64,000 nucleotides of DNA from Bacteroidales bacterium (GTDB lineage: Bacteria; Bacteroidota; Bacteroidia; Bacteroidales; P3). Position numbers and translations under genes: made by a program. Numbering within the stretch: position 1 is the first letter of the stretch; each line of letters opens with the position of its first letter. Location: positions 1 to 64,000 of the forward strand of contig JAFXAD010000035.1 in the NCBI GenBank assembly GCA_017522065.1. Reading direction: 5' to 3'. Under the pieces are notes generated by a model that did not search any database, had not been told where the DNA came from, and was given only the letters and a program-made list of their open reading frames with translations. Positions 1 to 7,234 of the stretch are shown here, in pieces.

Positions 1-1
1 A

Positions 2-883
2 TTGAAGACTCCAGCCGACATATCGCCCCGACAATGCACCACCACCCTCCACACCACCGTGGATGGTAAAAAGCAGTATTTGCAATGCGCTGATTTTCAA
101 CACTTGTTTTGCTGCAAAAACACCTCGTCTTTCACCGGCAAGGAAAAAGACTCAGAAACAGGGTTTTACTACTTCGGAGCAAGGTACTATGACCCCTCCA
201 TTTCGGGCCTCTTTTTGAGCGTCGACCCGATGGCCGACAAGTACCCTTCGATAAGCCCGTATGCCTATTGTGCATGGAATCCGGTGAAGTTGGTGGATCC
301 AGATGGAAGGGAAATATGGATTGAAGGAACTGATGGCAATTTATACAGGTATAATAAGGGAAAAATGTATACAGAGAAAGGAGAAGAATACAATGGAAGT
401 GATAAATTTGTAAATAAAGTGCGTTCAGATCTTTCAAATCTAAAAAAAATGGGCATAAGAAAAGAAATACGCGAAATGGAGAAAAACAAGTTGAGAATTA
501 CAATTAAAGAGGGGACTGTAAACGATCATTGTTCATTGGATGATGAAGGAGAAAAAAATCCTAATATTGGCTCTGAATCCGTAATAACATACAATCCGGG
601 AAAAAAGGAAAACTCAGATGGGAAACGCCTTCCCTTGTACGGACTATCTCATGAATTGGGACATGCTTATGATGCTATGAACGGTAAAGTCAATGATGAA
701 ACGGTACCCGTTTATATGAAAGGAAGTTATGTGACCAATAAAGTGATACCGTGGAGTGAGATACGAGCAGTTCGATTTGAAAACAGGGTCAGACCTGCCA
801 ACAAACAAAGAAGTACGTATGATGGATATGATTTATCACCATATGGAGTCGTTGTAAAAAAAAGTGATGGTACCATATTATGA
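2..883 (+). CDS. RHS-repeat protein C-terminal end with HELGH metalloprotease toxin tip (5' partial)
   Basis: This is the end of an RHS/YD-repeat polymorphic toxin. Residues about 44-105 carry the conserved RHS core: an FTGKEKDSETG motif, then FGARYYDP, then a segment ending in NPVKLVDPDGREIW. After the DPDG boundary comes an unrelated domain of about 190 residues with HELGH at residues 217-221, the zinc-binding and catalytic motif of gluzincin-like metallopeptidases; RHS tips of the M91/NleD type carry such a motif. I infer that the tip is a proteolytic effector. The core is GC-rich while the tip is AT-rich, as expected when toxin tips are exchanged. RHS proteins are normally far longer, and the TTG at position 2 is only the window edge, so the true start lies upstream. 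The last codon overlaps the next ATG (ATGA), coupling it to the likely immunity gene. RHS identity is secure; toxin activity is inferred. Confidence 0.85.
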   Translation: MKTPADISPRQCTTTLHTTVDGKKQYLQCADFQHLFCCKNTSSFTGKEKDSETGFYYFGARYYDPSISGLFLSVDPMADKYPSISPYAYCAWNPVKLVDPDGREIWIEGTDGNLYRYNKGKMYTEKGEEYNGSDKFVNKVRSDLSNLKKMGIRKEIREMEKNKLRITIKEGTVNDHCSLDDEGEKNPNIGSESVITYNPGKKENSDGKRLPLYGLSHELGHAYDAMNGKVNDETVPVYMKGSYVTNKVIPWSEIRAVRFENRVRPANKQRSTYDGYDLSPYGVVVKKSDGTIL

Positions 884-1704
884 AGAGAATTCTGACCTTT
901 TGTATTTCTTGTTTGTTTGTATTACAAAGCCTGCAATCACAGCAACATGTGGATTTTGATTTTAAGATTATAGACAGTCTTAAGATTGAATACGATATTT
1001 CAAAATATTTGATTAATACCGGGGAATTTATAATTCCAGACAGTCATTATATTTCGCAGATCATCCTTAATAAAGGATACTCTGTATACAGTCGTTGTGA
1101 TTGCAAAAATAATTATGTTTTTCCACTAAATGTATCATATAACGGCTCCCTTTATTTGATGACTTTTACTTATGCTGGACTATATGAGCTGTTTGAAAAA
1201 AGAATCATAAAACATCCAATAAGCGATACACAATTTAAAGATTATATAATGTCGCAGGATACCCTTGTCATTGATTCTTTGCCCAAAAGTCTTGTAGGAA
1301 GCGCAAACTACCAAATAATTTTCCCCATAGACCCTGAATTCACTCTGTTCAGAACCAACAAATGGTTGTTTTTGAATTTTTTCTTTAGAATGAATGAAAG
1401 TGGGCTGCAATATGAATATATAGGTCACGAAATTCAGATTCCTGCAGTGGTTCTTCAATTGTTTTCCTGGGGAATCTTAGTGTCTGACGACTGCGGAGGA
1501 GACAACCACAACACCATCTACATAGAATCATACAACTATCCAGATGATATTTCTTTAGAAAAACCCTCTGATTACTCTTGGATTGACAATTGGATGAAAC
1601 TTTTTAAAAACAAGCACGTCATCGATAATTACTTGTTTGAAAGAACGGAATGGGAAATGTGGAATACAGAATGGTGGGATAACCCCGATGCGGCGGATCT
1701 ATGA
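880..1704 (+). CDS. Exported hypothetical protein, probable immunity partner of the RHS toxin
   Basis: A 274-residue protein whose start overlaps the RHS stop as ATGA. It opens with a short basic segment and a hydrophobic stretch (residues 4-17) followed by SLQSQQ, a plausible signal peptidase I site, so the mature protein is probably periplasmic. No known family is recognised. The mature part is rich in aromatic and acidic residues, with several tryptophans near the C-terminus. Immediate downstream position, translational coupling and the same AT-rich composition as the toxin tip are classic for cognate immunity proteins. A periplasmic location would mean the protease acts or arrives in the periplasm of the target cell. 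The role comes from context only. Confidence 0.6.
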   Translation: MKRILTFCISCLFVLQSLQSQQHVDFDFKIIDSLKIEYDISKYLINTGEFIIPDSHYISQIILNKGYSVYSRCDCKNNYVFPLNVSYNGSLYLMTFTYAGLYELFEKRIIKHPISDTQFKDYIMSQDTLVIDSLPKSLVGSANYQIIFPIDPEFTLFRTNKWLFLNFFFRMNESGLQYEYIGHEIQIPAVVLQLFSWGILVSDDCGGDNHNTIYIESYNYPDDISLEKPSDYSWIDNWMKLFKNKHVIDNYLFERTEWEMWNTEWWDNPDAADL

Positions 1705-2162
1705 TCAAACCCGTCGCGGCGGATTTGCAATCATAAGCGGTCGAAAGATTCTTGATTAACAGTTACCCGTTAATAATAAGGCGGCGGCGAGTATGCTAAA
1801 GATAGGGTAATGGTGTTATCAAAAGAAAAGCCTTATAGCCGTGCAATTAGATGATATAAAATACCGAGCACCGGAGTTGGTGAGAATCATACCCGATGAA
1901 GTGTTGTCGCGTCTTGCAACAGACACAAAAGTCGACTACTATAGCAAAGTTTTAAGTGGGGAACGGATGTTCCATCTGCTACTGTACGCATTCTGCATGA
2001 CTGACAGGATAAGCCAACGACGTGTCGAAACAATGTTCAACAGCCAGCAGTTCAAGACACCCCGACGCAGCGGAAGTTCCCTCCGTTGCGGCGGATCTGT
2101 GTTGTCGGACGAGCCGACGCCACGGCACCGACGCTTATTAATATAAGGATTTGCAATCCGCA
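1686..2162. repeat. Degenerate GCGGCGGAT / GGATTTGCAATC repeat motifs around the transposase fragment
   Basis: The motif GCGGCGGAT occurs near 1691, 1722 and 2088, and GGATTTGCAATC (a near-palindrome) occurs near 1726 and again, reading GGATTTGCAATCC, near 2148. They lie at the 3' end of the immunity gene and around the truncated transposase. The pattern looks like scattered copies of one short palindromic repeat associated with rearrangement of this locus. Copy number elsewhere in the genome cannot be judged here. Confidence 0.45.
1841..2146 (+). pseudogene. Truncated IS4-like transposase, N-terminal fragment
   Basis: The first 70 or so residues (from a GTG) have the shape of the N-terminal domain of Bacteroidota IS4-superfamily transposases: ELVRIIPDEVLSRLATDTKV, then a YYSKVLSGERMFHLLLYAF block, then SQRRVETMFNSQQFKT. 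After FKT, at about 2056, the reading enters repeat-like GC-rich sequence (PRRSGSSLRCGGS) and stops. No DDE catalytic core remains, so this is a dead remnant. It marks past mobile-element activity between the RHS toxin and the RiPP cluster. Confidence 0.6.
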
Positions 2163-2490
2163 AAACTAATAATCAATGCATTAAAGCCACAGATAGTATC
2201 TTTGTGCATACGTCAAAGACACCATCCTGCAATAAATCCGCCACTTCTGCGTTATCCACACAAAACAAGCACCTTGCAAGGCAACAGAAACATATCAGCG
2301 CGACAGAACAAAACCCTCAAATTTGGCGTATAGGTCTAAAACTATTGGACTTAAAAGACAACAAAGAGACAGAATGCCCTCTTCCTAAAGGGTTTCCTTG
2401 GATATACTGCATTTATTTCATTGGAGGAAATAAATTTCTGATATCGGCAGAATATCATGAAAAAGATTGTTATCCTTTTTTCTTTTTGAG
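2147..2490. other. Intergenic debris between transposase remnants
   Basis: About 340 bases with no gene I can support. A frame is open from 2204 to 2500 (98 codons) but has low-complexity, unstructured composition in its first third, no ribosome binding site, and its end overlaps the ISL3-like remnant on the other strand. The part around 2320-2490 could be a scrap of an older gene, since it reads as plausible protein, but no family is recognised. Confidence 0.4.
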
Positions 2491-2652
2491 TTACGACTGA
2501 ATGTAGTCGTGTTGAGCGAGAAGCCGGATGTTGAAGTAGTCGTTGTCGCGGAAGCCATCTGCCGTACGTTTGAGGGTTTCGATTTTGTTGTTGATACCTT
2601 CGGCCATAGCGGTAGAGATTTGCTTGTCGTAGTTTGAGAGGATGCCGTATGA
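2491..2652 (-). pseudogene. ISL3-family transposase, C-terminal remnant
   Basis: Read on the minus strand, this stretch encodes about 50 residues ending in a proper stop. It reads SNYDKQISTAMAEGINNKI followed by ETLKRTADGFRDNDYFNIR. That is the hallmark C-terminus of ISL3-family transposases (an EGxNNKIKxxKRxxxGFRxxxYFxxR pattern). Just upstream, near 2650, there is an in-frame stop and the rest of the transposase is missing. It is a decayed insertion-sequence end lying directly before the RiPP promoter, so the RiPP cluster sits at a former mobile-element junction. Confidence 0.75.
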
Positions 2653-2749
2653 TTAGGAAGAGGCTGTCAGAGCGAGCTTTCTCGAGTCGACAAGAATGTT
2701 AAAAAATCGTTCGTGAACAGAAAATGATGATGGCATTTTAAAAAAATCT

Positions 2750-2758
2750 TATCTTTGC
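2750..2758 (+). promoter_or_regulatory. Bacteroidota-type -7 promoter element for the RiPP cluster
   Basis: TATCTTTGC matches the TAnnTTTGY -7 consensus exactly. A clear TTTG -33 element at the usual 19-20 nt spacing is not seen, so the promoter may be weak or activator-dependent. The predicted transcript would begin near 2765, leaving a leader of about 125 nt before the first precursor gene. An 8-G run lies at about 2777-2786 in that leader. Confidence 0.55.
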
Positions 2759-2888
2759 AATTGTTTATAATGTTTTCGGGGGGGGTGGAAGTTGATAAAT
2801 CGCTAAATAACACCTGTTTATGTAAGATGTTCTTCTTATAATCTCTTGTCAAACGTTACTCTTTAATAACAATTAAAAAGCAAATGCC

Positions 2889-3071
2889 ATGAATAAGTCT
2901 ATGAAAAAAAATCTATTTTCGGCAGAAACACTTGCCGAAATGGAAATGTCAGAAATTTTCGGTGGCTGTGATGCCGAAAGAAACGGACACTGCGACAATT
3001 CGCAATGCTATAATAGCAATTGCAAAAACGTAGTATGCAAAGATGCAAATTGTACCGATGTGAAATGCTGA
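2889..3071 (+). CDS. RiPP precursor peptide 1 (double-glycine leader, five-residue Cys repeat core)
   Basis: A 60-residue peptide. The leader (residues 1-26) ends in EMEMSEIFGG, a double-glycine export signal of the type cleaved by C39 peptidases. The core (27-60) begins with Cys27 and then has Cys at 35, 40, 45, 50, 55 and 60, exactly every fifth residue; the second position after each Cys is Asn, Asn, Asn, Asp, Asp. Thus the core is a C-x-(N/D)-x-x tandem repeat ending in Cys. The leader shares FSAETL...MEMSEIFGG with the second precursor. Either ATG 2889 or the ATG at 2901 (giving MKKNLFSAETL, parallel to precursor 2) could be the start. It lies in one transcription unit with a radical SAM maturase and a peptidase-exporter, so I infer a ribosomally made, modified, exported peptide. 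The modification and activity are unknown. Confidence 0.88.
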   Translation: MNKSMKKNLFSAETLAEMEMSEIFGGCDAERNGHCDNSQCYNSNCKNVVCKDANCTDVKC

Positions 3072-3080
3072 TGTGTTCAG

Positions 3081-3093
3081 CGAGACATTCTCG
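3081..3093 (+). other. Short stem-loop between the two precursor genes
   Basis: CGAGA-CAT-TCTCG forms a perfect 5-bp hairpin 10 nt after the first precursor stop, followed by an A-rich stretch and no T-run. It is not a convincing terminator; it may stabilise or separate the precursor transcript from the downstream genes. Confidence 0.3.
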
Positions 3094-3147
3094 ATACAAA
3101 AGCAATTACTGAAATAATTAAAAAAAAAACTTTTAAATCGTTTAGTT

Positions 3148-3405
3148 ATGAAAAAAAATGTTAAAAACTCAAGCAGTATTTTTTCTGCAGAAACCCTCAG
3201 TTCAATGGAAATGTCTGAAATTTTTGGCGGTAGTGATATAATATTTAATAATAGATGTTCAAACACAGTCTGTTCCAATCAGACATGTTGGAATACGGAT
3301 TGTGTGAATTCTTTGTGTTCCAATGGTAAATGTCAAAATTTTGACGGTGATTTGTGCACTACTCCAATCCCGAATGCATCCAATTGTGACTCTTGCGGTA
3401 ATTAA
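3148..3405 (+). CDS. RiPP precursor peptide 2 (double-glycine leader, C-x-N-x-x repeat core)
   Basis: An 85-residue peptide. Leader residues 1-28 begin MKKN and end MEMSEIFGG, nearly identical in their last half to precursor 1. The core (29-85) has Cys at 37, 42, 47, 52, 57 and 62, every fifth residue, and in all six units the second residue after Cys is Asn (C-x-N-x-x). After the repeat comes a different tail with Cys70, a TTPIPNASN segment, Cys80 and Cys83. Conserved leader plus a conserved repeat with otherwise variable residues is what is expected of substrates of one modifying enzyme. It is the last precursor before the maturase (41-nt gap). Radical SAM thioether formation on Cys is an attractive guess, not shown. 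Confidence 0.88.
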   Translation: MKKNVKNSSSIFSAETLSSMEMSEIFGGSDIIFNNRCSNTVCSNQTCWNTDCVNSLCSNGKCQNFDGDLCTTPIPNASNCDSCGN

Positions 3406-3446
3406 ATCCGAATAGGTGAGGTGTCATTAATTGAAAGGGTGATAAC

Positions 3447-4772
3447 ATGTTCAAGGAGAGCAAATACAACTTTCTACTATATTATGATTCCCGTCCACTT
3501 TTGTATAATGGTGTTACAGGCAATGGGTTCTGTATGAGTGAGGATGAATGGGGGTTGTTGCGCAAGATGTTGGATTGTCCAGACGAATTCAGCAATCTTT
3601 ATCCCGACGACTTCAAGAGGCTTAAGCGCATGGGGTATATTGTGGATGACGATTTTGACGAGACATCGTGGCTGTTGTATAAAAACAAAATGGAGGTGTA
3701 TTCCGACAGAGACTACATGCTGATAGTCAACCCTACGTTGGAATGCAATTTCCGCTGCTGGTATTGCTATGAAAATCATAGCGACGGCAGAATGTCTCCT
3801 TCTATGGTGACGCGAGTCAAAAAGCACATCAAACTCAAGGTGGAACGTGAACATATACCTGCACTTTCCATAAGCTGGTTTGGCGGCGAGCCGCTATTGT
3901 GCTTTGACTCTGTGGTATATCCCGTATCGCTATATGCACGGAACCTATGCCGGAAGAACAATATCCCTTGTCATCTGTCCATTACTACCAACGGTTACCT
4001 GCTGAACAGCGACATGATTCCAAAAATCAAGAAAATTGGTCTCGAGTCTTTTCAGATCACTCTCGACGGAGATAAGGCGAAGCACGACAAGGTCCGCAGA
4101 AACGGCAAAGAACCTTCTTACGACAGGATTGTCGAAAACATACGGACGCTATGCAGCGAGTTGGACGATGTCTCGGTAACCTTGCGTATCAATTACGACA
4201 ACTCGACTTTCACGCGGCATGAGATATTCGATATATTGAATGAATTTGCCCCTTCTGTGCGCGACCGCATTAATATCAATTTGCAGAAAGTGTGGCAGGT
4301 GGCATCGAATGTTGACGAATCGCCTCATACACTGCTAAACGAATTTATGGACAAGGCTTTCGAGATGGGTTATCCGTTGACCATGGGCGGTGGCATCAAC
4401 AAGGGGATTTGCCATTCTTGCTATGCAAGCCGGTCGGCCTATGCCAACATCAACTACGACGGGGCCGTATTCAAGTGTACCGCAAGGGACTATACTGATT
4501 CTAACGCAATGGGCAGGCTGAATGCCGACGGAAATATAGCCTGGGACGTAAAGAAGATATCTAAGGCTTTTGCAGCTACTCCTATCGAAAACATAACCTG
4601 TGTGGAATGCAAATACCTGCCTTTGTGCGGCGGGCAGTGCATCCAGAAACATAAAGAAAAAGGTTTCTTCTGTGTCCATCCCGACAAGACTCTGCTCGAA
4701 TCAGAAATCATCAGACAGTATCGCAACAACATCATAGCCTTCAATGCAAGGGCGAAAAAACAAGAATCATGA
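3447..4772 (+). CDS. Radical SAM/SPASM peptide maturase
   Basis: A 441-residue enzyme. The radical SAM cluster motif CNFRCWYC places Cys100, Cys104 and Cys107 for the SAM-binding 4Fe-4S cluster, and WFGGEPLL follows as the usual GGEP motif. The C-terminal part has the SPASM/twitch auxiliary-cluster cysteines: Cys322 and Cys325, Cys344, then Cys385, Cys388, Cys394, Cys398 and Cys409 (CVECKYLPLCGGQC). The first 90 residues resemble a small winged-helix leader-binding (RRE-like) domain, which would grip the shared leaders. SPASM maturases install C-C, C-S or related crosslinks in ribosomal peptides. From memory it resembles the GG-Bacteroidales maturase family. It follows the two precursors and overlaps the next gene as ATGA, so it should act on the cysteine-repeat cores. 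The exact bond made cannot be deduced. Confidence 0.9.
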   Translation: MFKESKYNFLLYYDSRPLLYNGVTGNGFCMSEDEWGLLRKMLDCPDEFSNLYPDDFKRLKRMGYIVDDDFDETSWLLYKNKMEVYSDRDYMLIVNPTLECNFRCWYCYENHSDGRMSPSMVTRVKKHIKLKVEREHIPALSISWFGGEPLLCFDSVVYPVSLYARNLCRKNNIPCHLSITTNGYLLNSDMIPKIKKIGLESFQITLDGDKAKHDKVRRNGKEPSYDRIVENIRTLCSELDDVSVTLRINYDNSTFTRHEIFDILNEFAPSVRDRININLQKVWQVASNVDESPHTLLNEFMDKAFEMGYPLTMGGGINKGICHSCYASRSAYANINYDGAVFKCTARDYTDSNAMGRLNADGNIAWDVKKISKAFAATPIENITCVECKYLPLCGGQCIQKHKEKGFFCVHPDKTLLESEIIRQYRNNIIAFNARAKKQES

Positions 4773-7204
4773 AAAACAACAGACTTTATCTTATTGCAGT
4801 ATTTTTGTTACTGTGTTATGGGAATGTGTCAGTCGCTCAGACTGACAAGGGATTCTGCATAAAGGGTAGAACCGTGGACAACACCAAGTCGGTGGTCTCC
4901 TATGCCAATTGTGTCCTCGTCAATGGAGCCGACAGCTCTTTCGTCGTTGGCACGACAGGGAATAATGACGGAAGATTTCTCCTCCATGTCGTGAGTCAAG
5001 GAGAATATCTGCTCGTTGTCAGACATATAGGTCATGAGCAGGTAGTGCTGCCCATATCCTTGAGCGGCGATGTCGACCTTGGCGATATCACGTTGCAAAA
5101 AGGTGCCGAAACGCTCAATACAGTGACCGTCACGGCTCAAAAGCCATTGTATTCTGACGACGGCGAAAAAACATACTACCATGTCTCTGACGACCCTTCT
5201 ATACAAAATGGCTCCATAGCCGACGCTTTGCAGAACTCTCCAGGTGTTGAGGTTGATGCGAAAGGCACCATCACCCTCTTAGGCAGATCTGACGTTACAG
5301 TCTATATCAATGACAAACCGGCTCAATTTGAAGGCGATGCCCTCGTGCAGTATATCAAAAACATGCCGGCAAACTCGATTGAACGTATAGAGGTCATTGA
5401 GAACCCGTCGGCACGCTATAAGGCATCGGGAGCTGTGGTGAACATCGTTACCAAACGCGGATTCTCGATGAACCAGTTGCTCTGCGTGGGACTGAACGCA
5501 AATAACAATCCACGCCTTTCACCGTGGGCCAGCTATGTCTGGGCTAACGAAAAAGTCAGCGTGAATCTTTATGCTAACCTTGCTTTCAGAAAAGAACGGA
5601 CCGAGATAAGCGACATAAAAAACCTATTTACCGACGATACTACTCTTTCTGCTGCGGAGAATTACTCTTATAATGAGTTGCAAAAATACGACAATCAGTA
5701 TATGGTTGCCGTCATAAATTATAATATCGGCGACTTCAGCATGTTGTCGGCAGGTGTCGATGTGGCTTTGAATCATATTTATGACAATTCGGTATATGAT
5801 GTCACTCATAAAGAATACATATATGATACAGGGGACTATAGCTATGTCAAAAGTGACGACCATACCCGAAGAAACAACAGTGCCACGTTGAATGTCGACT
5901 TCTTACACATGTTCGGAATGACAGGGCGCTCACTCAAAATAGGTTTTGTATCATCGCTGTACAATAATCCGGATGAGTTGACTTCTTCACGCGACTACAA
6001 AAACATGCTGCAAGATATTGCGATGTATAATATCAATCGCAGCAAGGGTCATTGGTCGTCATTCACCCTCGACTATTCTGATAACAATAACAAACTTGGT
6101 CAACTCGAAGCCGGTCTATCTGTCGGTTTACACAAAAGTATTTACGAGGACTCATGGGACTCTATCTTTTCAGCTACATTAACAAAGGTTCATGACAATG
6201 TTCGTTCCTTTAATAATATAATGAGAGATAACGAGATAGAGCAATATATAACATTGCGCCGCATGTTTGGACCGTTGAATGTCAAAGCTGGCGTCCGGTT
6301 GGCGGAAAACTGGAAGATGTTAAACTATTATGATATGCCTGTGGCAACAGATGCGTACGATGTCGACAGGTTCTTCTTCAATGTACTCCCCTCACTCCAT
6401 GTCAATTACAAACTGAATAAGCAACATAATCTGAAAATGAGCTACTCCTATCGCTTCGGCAGACCTGGGGCAAGTTCGATGAGCAGTTTCCAAAGAATCA
6501 AAATGGAAAGCTTCAGTTATGGCAATCCGGATCTTACGGTATCTCATTATCACTACGTCACTCTCGGATGGTCGTATTTTTTCCAGAAGGGTTCGGCTTC
6601 GTTGTCGGCATACCATTGGAAACAGAAAGATGGCATAACCCAAATAAGCGACGTGGCTTTCCATCCATACTTCGGGCGAATTGTTGAGGCTTCGTATTAT
6701 ATCAACGATGGAGTGATAAGCAATACAGGTTTGCAGTTTTCTTTTATGCTCAGGCCCACATCGACAACCACTGTCAATCTGGGAGCCTCTCTCACTGATT
6801 ACTATTATGATGTTCCGATTCGGCCAGGCATACGGAGTACGGAAGAATCGTTGAACTATTCTATCCGCCTCAATGCCACCACCAAATTGTGGAAAGTTGT
6901 CAACGTCTATCTTACAGCTTTTTATAAAGGCAAACAACACAATGTGATGTCGTATAATGAACCTATGTTCCTTGTGAATGCCGGTCTTTCTGCCGATTTG
7001 CTGAATGACAGGCTATCACTCTTCCTTGATGTTAGCGACTTGTTCAACTCGTCTAATTTCAATATCAGATCTACTAACATTTTCCTTGATACATACTCTA
7101 AGAGTCAATTTCTTACTATGCGAGCCATTACTGTCGGTGCCACGTGGCGTTTTGGCAAAACAGCACTCTCTAATAAGGCACAGCAAGGGAGTAAGGACAA
7201 TTGA
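4769..7204 (+). CDS. Outer-membrane beta-barrel with carboxypeptidase-like and TonB-plug domains
   Basis: 811 residues. A signal peptide (about 1-24, ending SVAQ) is followed by a carboxypeptidase-regulatory-like beta-sandwich (about 28-115), a TonB-receptor-style plug (about 130-235, with IADALQNSPGVEVD and a segment ending SGAVVNIVTKRG) and a long beta-barrel. This is the architecture of the outer-membrane beta-barrel family 3 proteins of Bacteroidota. No TonB box is obvious. Its ATG overlaps the maturase stop, so it is made with the peptide machinery. It could carry the mature peptide across the outer membrane, take up a peptide-bound ligand, or protect the producer; the sequence does not decide. 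Unlike SusC, no SusD partner is present. Confidence 0.85.
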   Translation: MKNNRLYLIAVFLLLCYGNVSVAQTDKGFCIKGRTVDNTKSVVSYANCVLVNGADSSFVVGTTGNNDGRFLLHVVSQGEYLLVVRHIGHEQVVLPISLSGDVDLGDITLQKGAETLNTVTVTAQKPLYSDDGEKTYYHVSDDPSIQNGSIADALQNSPGVEVDAKGTITLLGRSDVTVYINDKPAQFEGDALVQYIKNMPANSIERIEVIENPSARYKASGAVVNIVTKRGFSMNQLLCVGLNANNNPRLSPWASYVWANEKVSVNLYANLAFRKERTEISDIKNLFTDDTTLSAAENYSYNELQKYDNQYMVAVINYNIGDFSMLSAGVDVALNHIYDNSVYDVTHKEYIYDTGDYSYVKSDDHTRRNNSATLNVDFLHMFGMTGRSLKIGFVSSLYNNPDELTSSRDYKNMLQDIAMYNINRSKGHWSSFTLDYSDNNNKLGQLEAGLSVGLHKSIYEDSWDSIFSATLTKVHDNVRSFNNIMRDNEIEQYITLRRMFGPLNVKAGVRLAENWKMLNYYDMPVATDAYDVDRFFFNVLPSLHVNYKLNKQHNLKMSYSYRFGRPGASSMSSFQRIKMESFSYGNPDLTVSHYHYVTLGWSYFFQKGSASLSAYHWKQKDGITQISDVAFHPYFGRIVEASYYINDGVISNTGLQFSFMLRPTSTTTVNLGASLTDYYYDVPIRPGIRSTEESLNYSIRLNATTKLWKVVNVYLTAFYKGKQHNVMSYNEPMFLVNAGLSADLLNDRLSLFLDVSDLFNSSNFNIRSTNIFLDTYSKSQFLTMRAITVGATWRFGKTALSNKAQQGSKDN

Positions 7205-7234
7205 CAAGATGCAACTAAAGGGGCTTAAAGCGCA

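Noticed and set aside
2204-2500. 98-codon plus-strand frame between transposase remnants
   Set aside because: No ribosome site, no family, and its end overlaps the ISL3 remnant in the other direction; kept only as debris.
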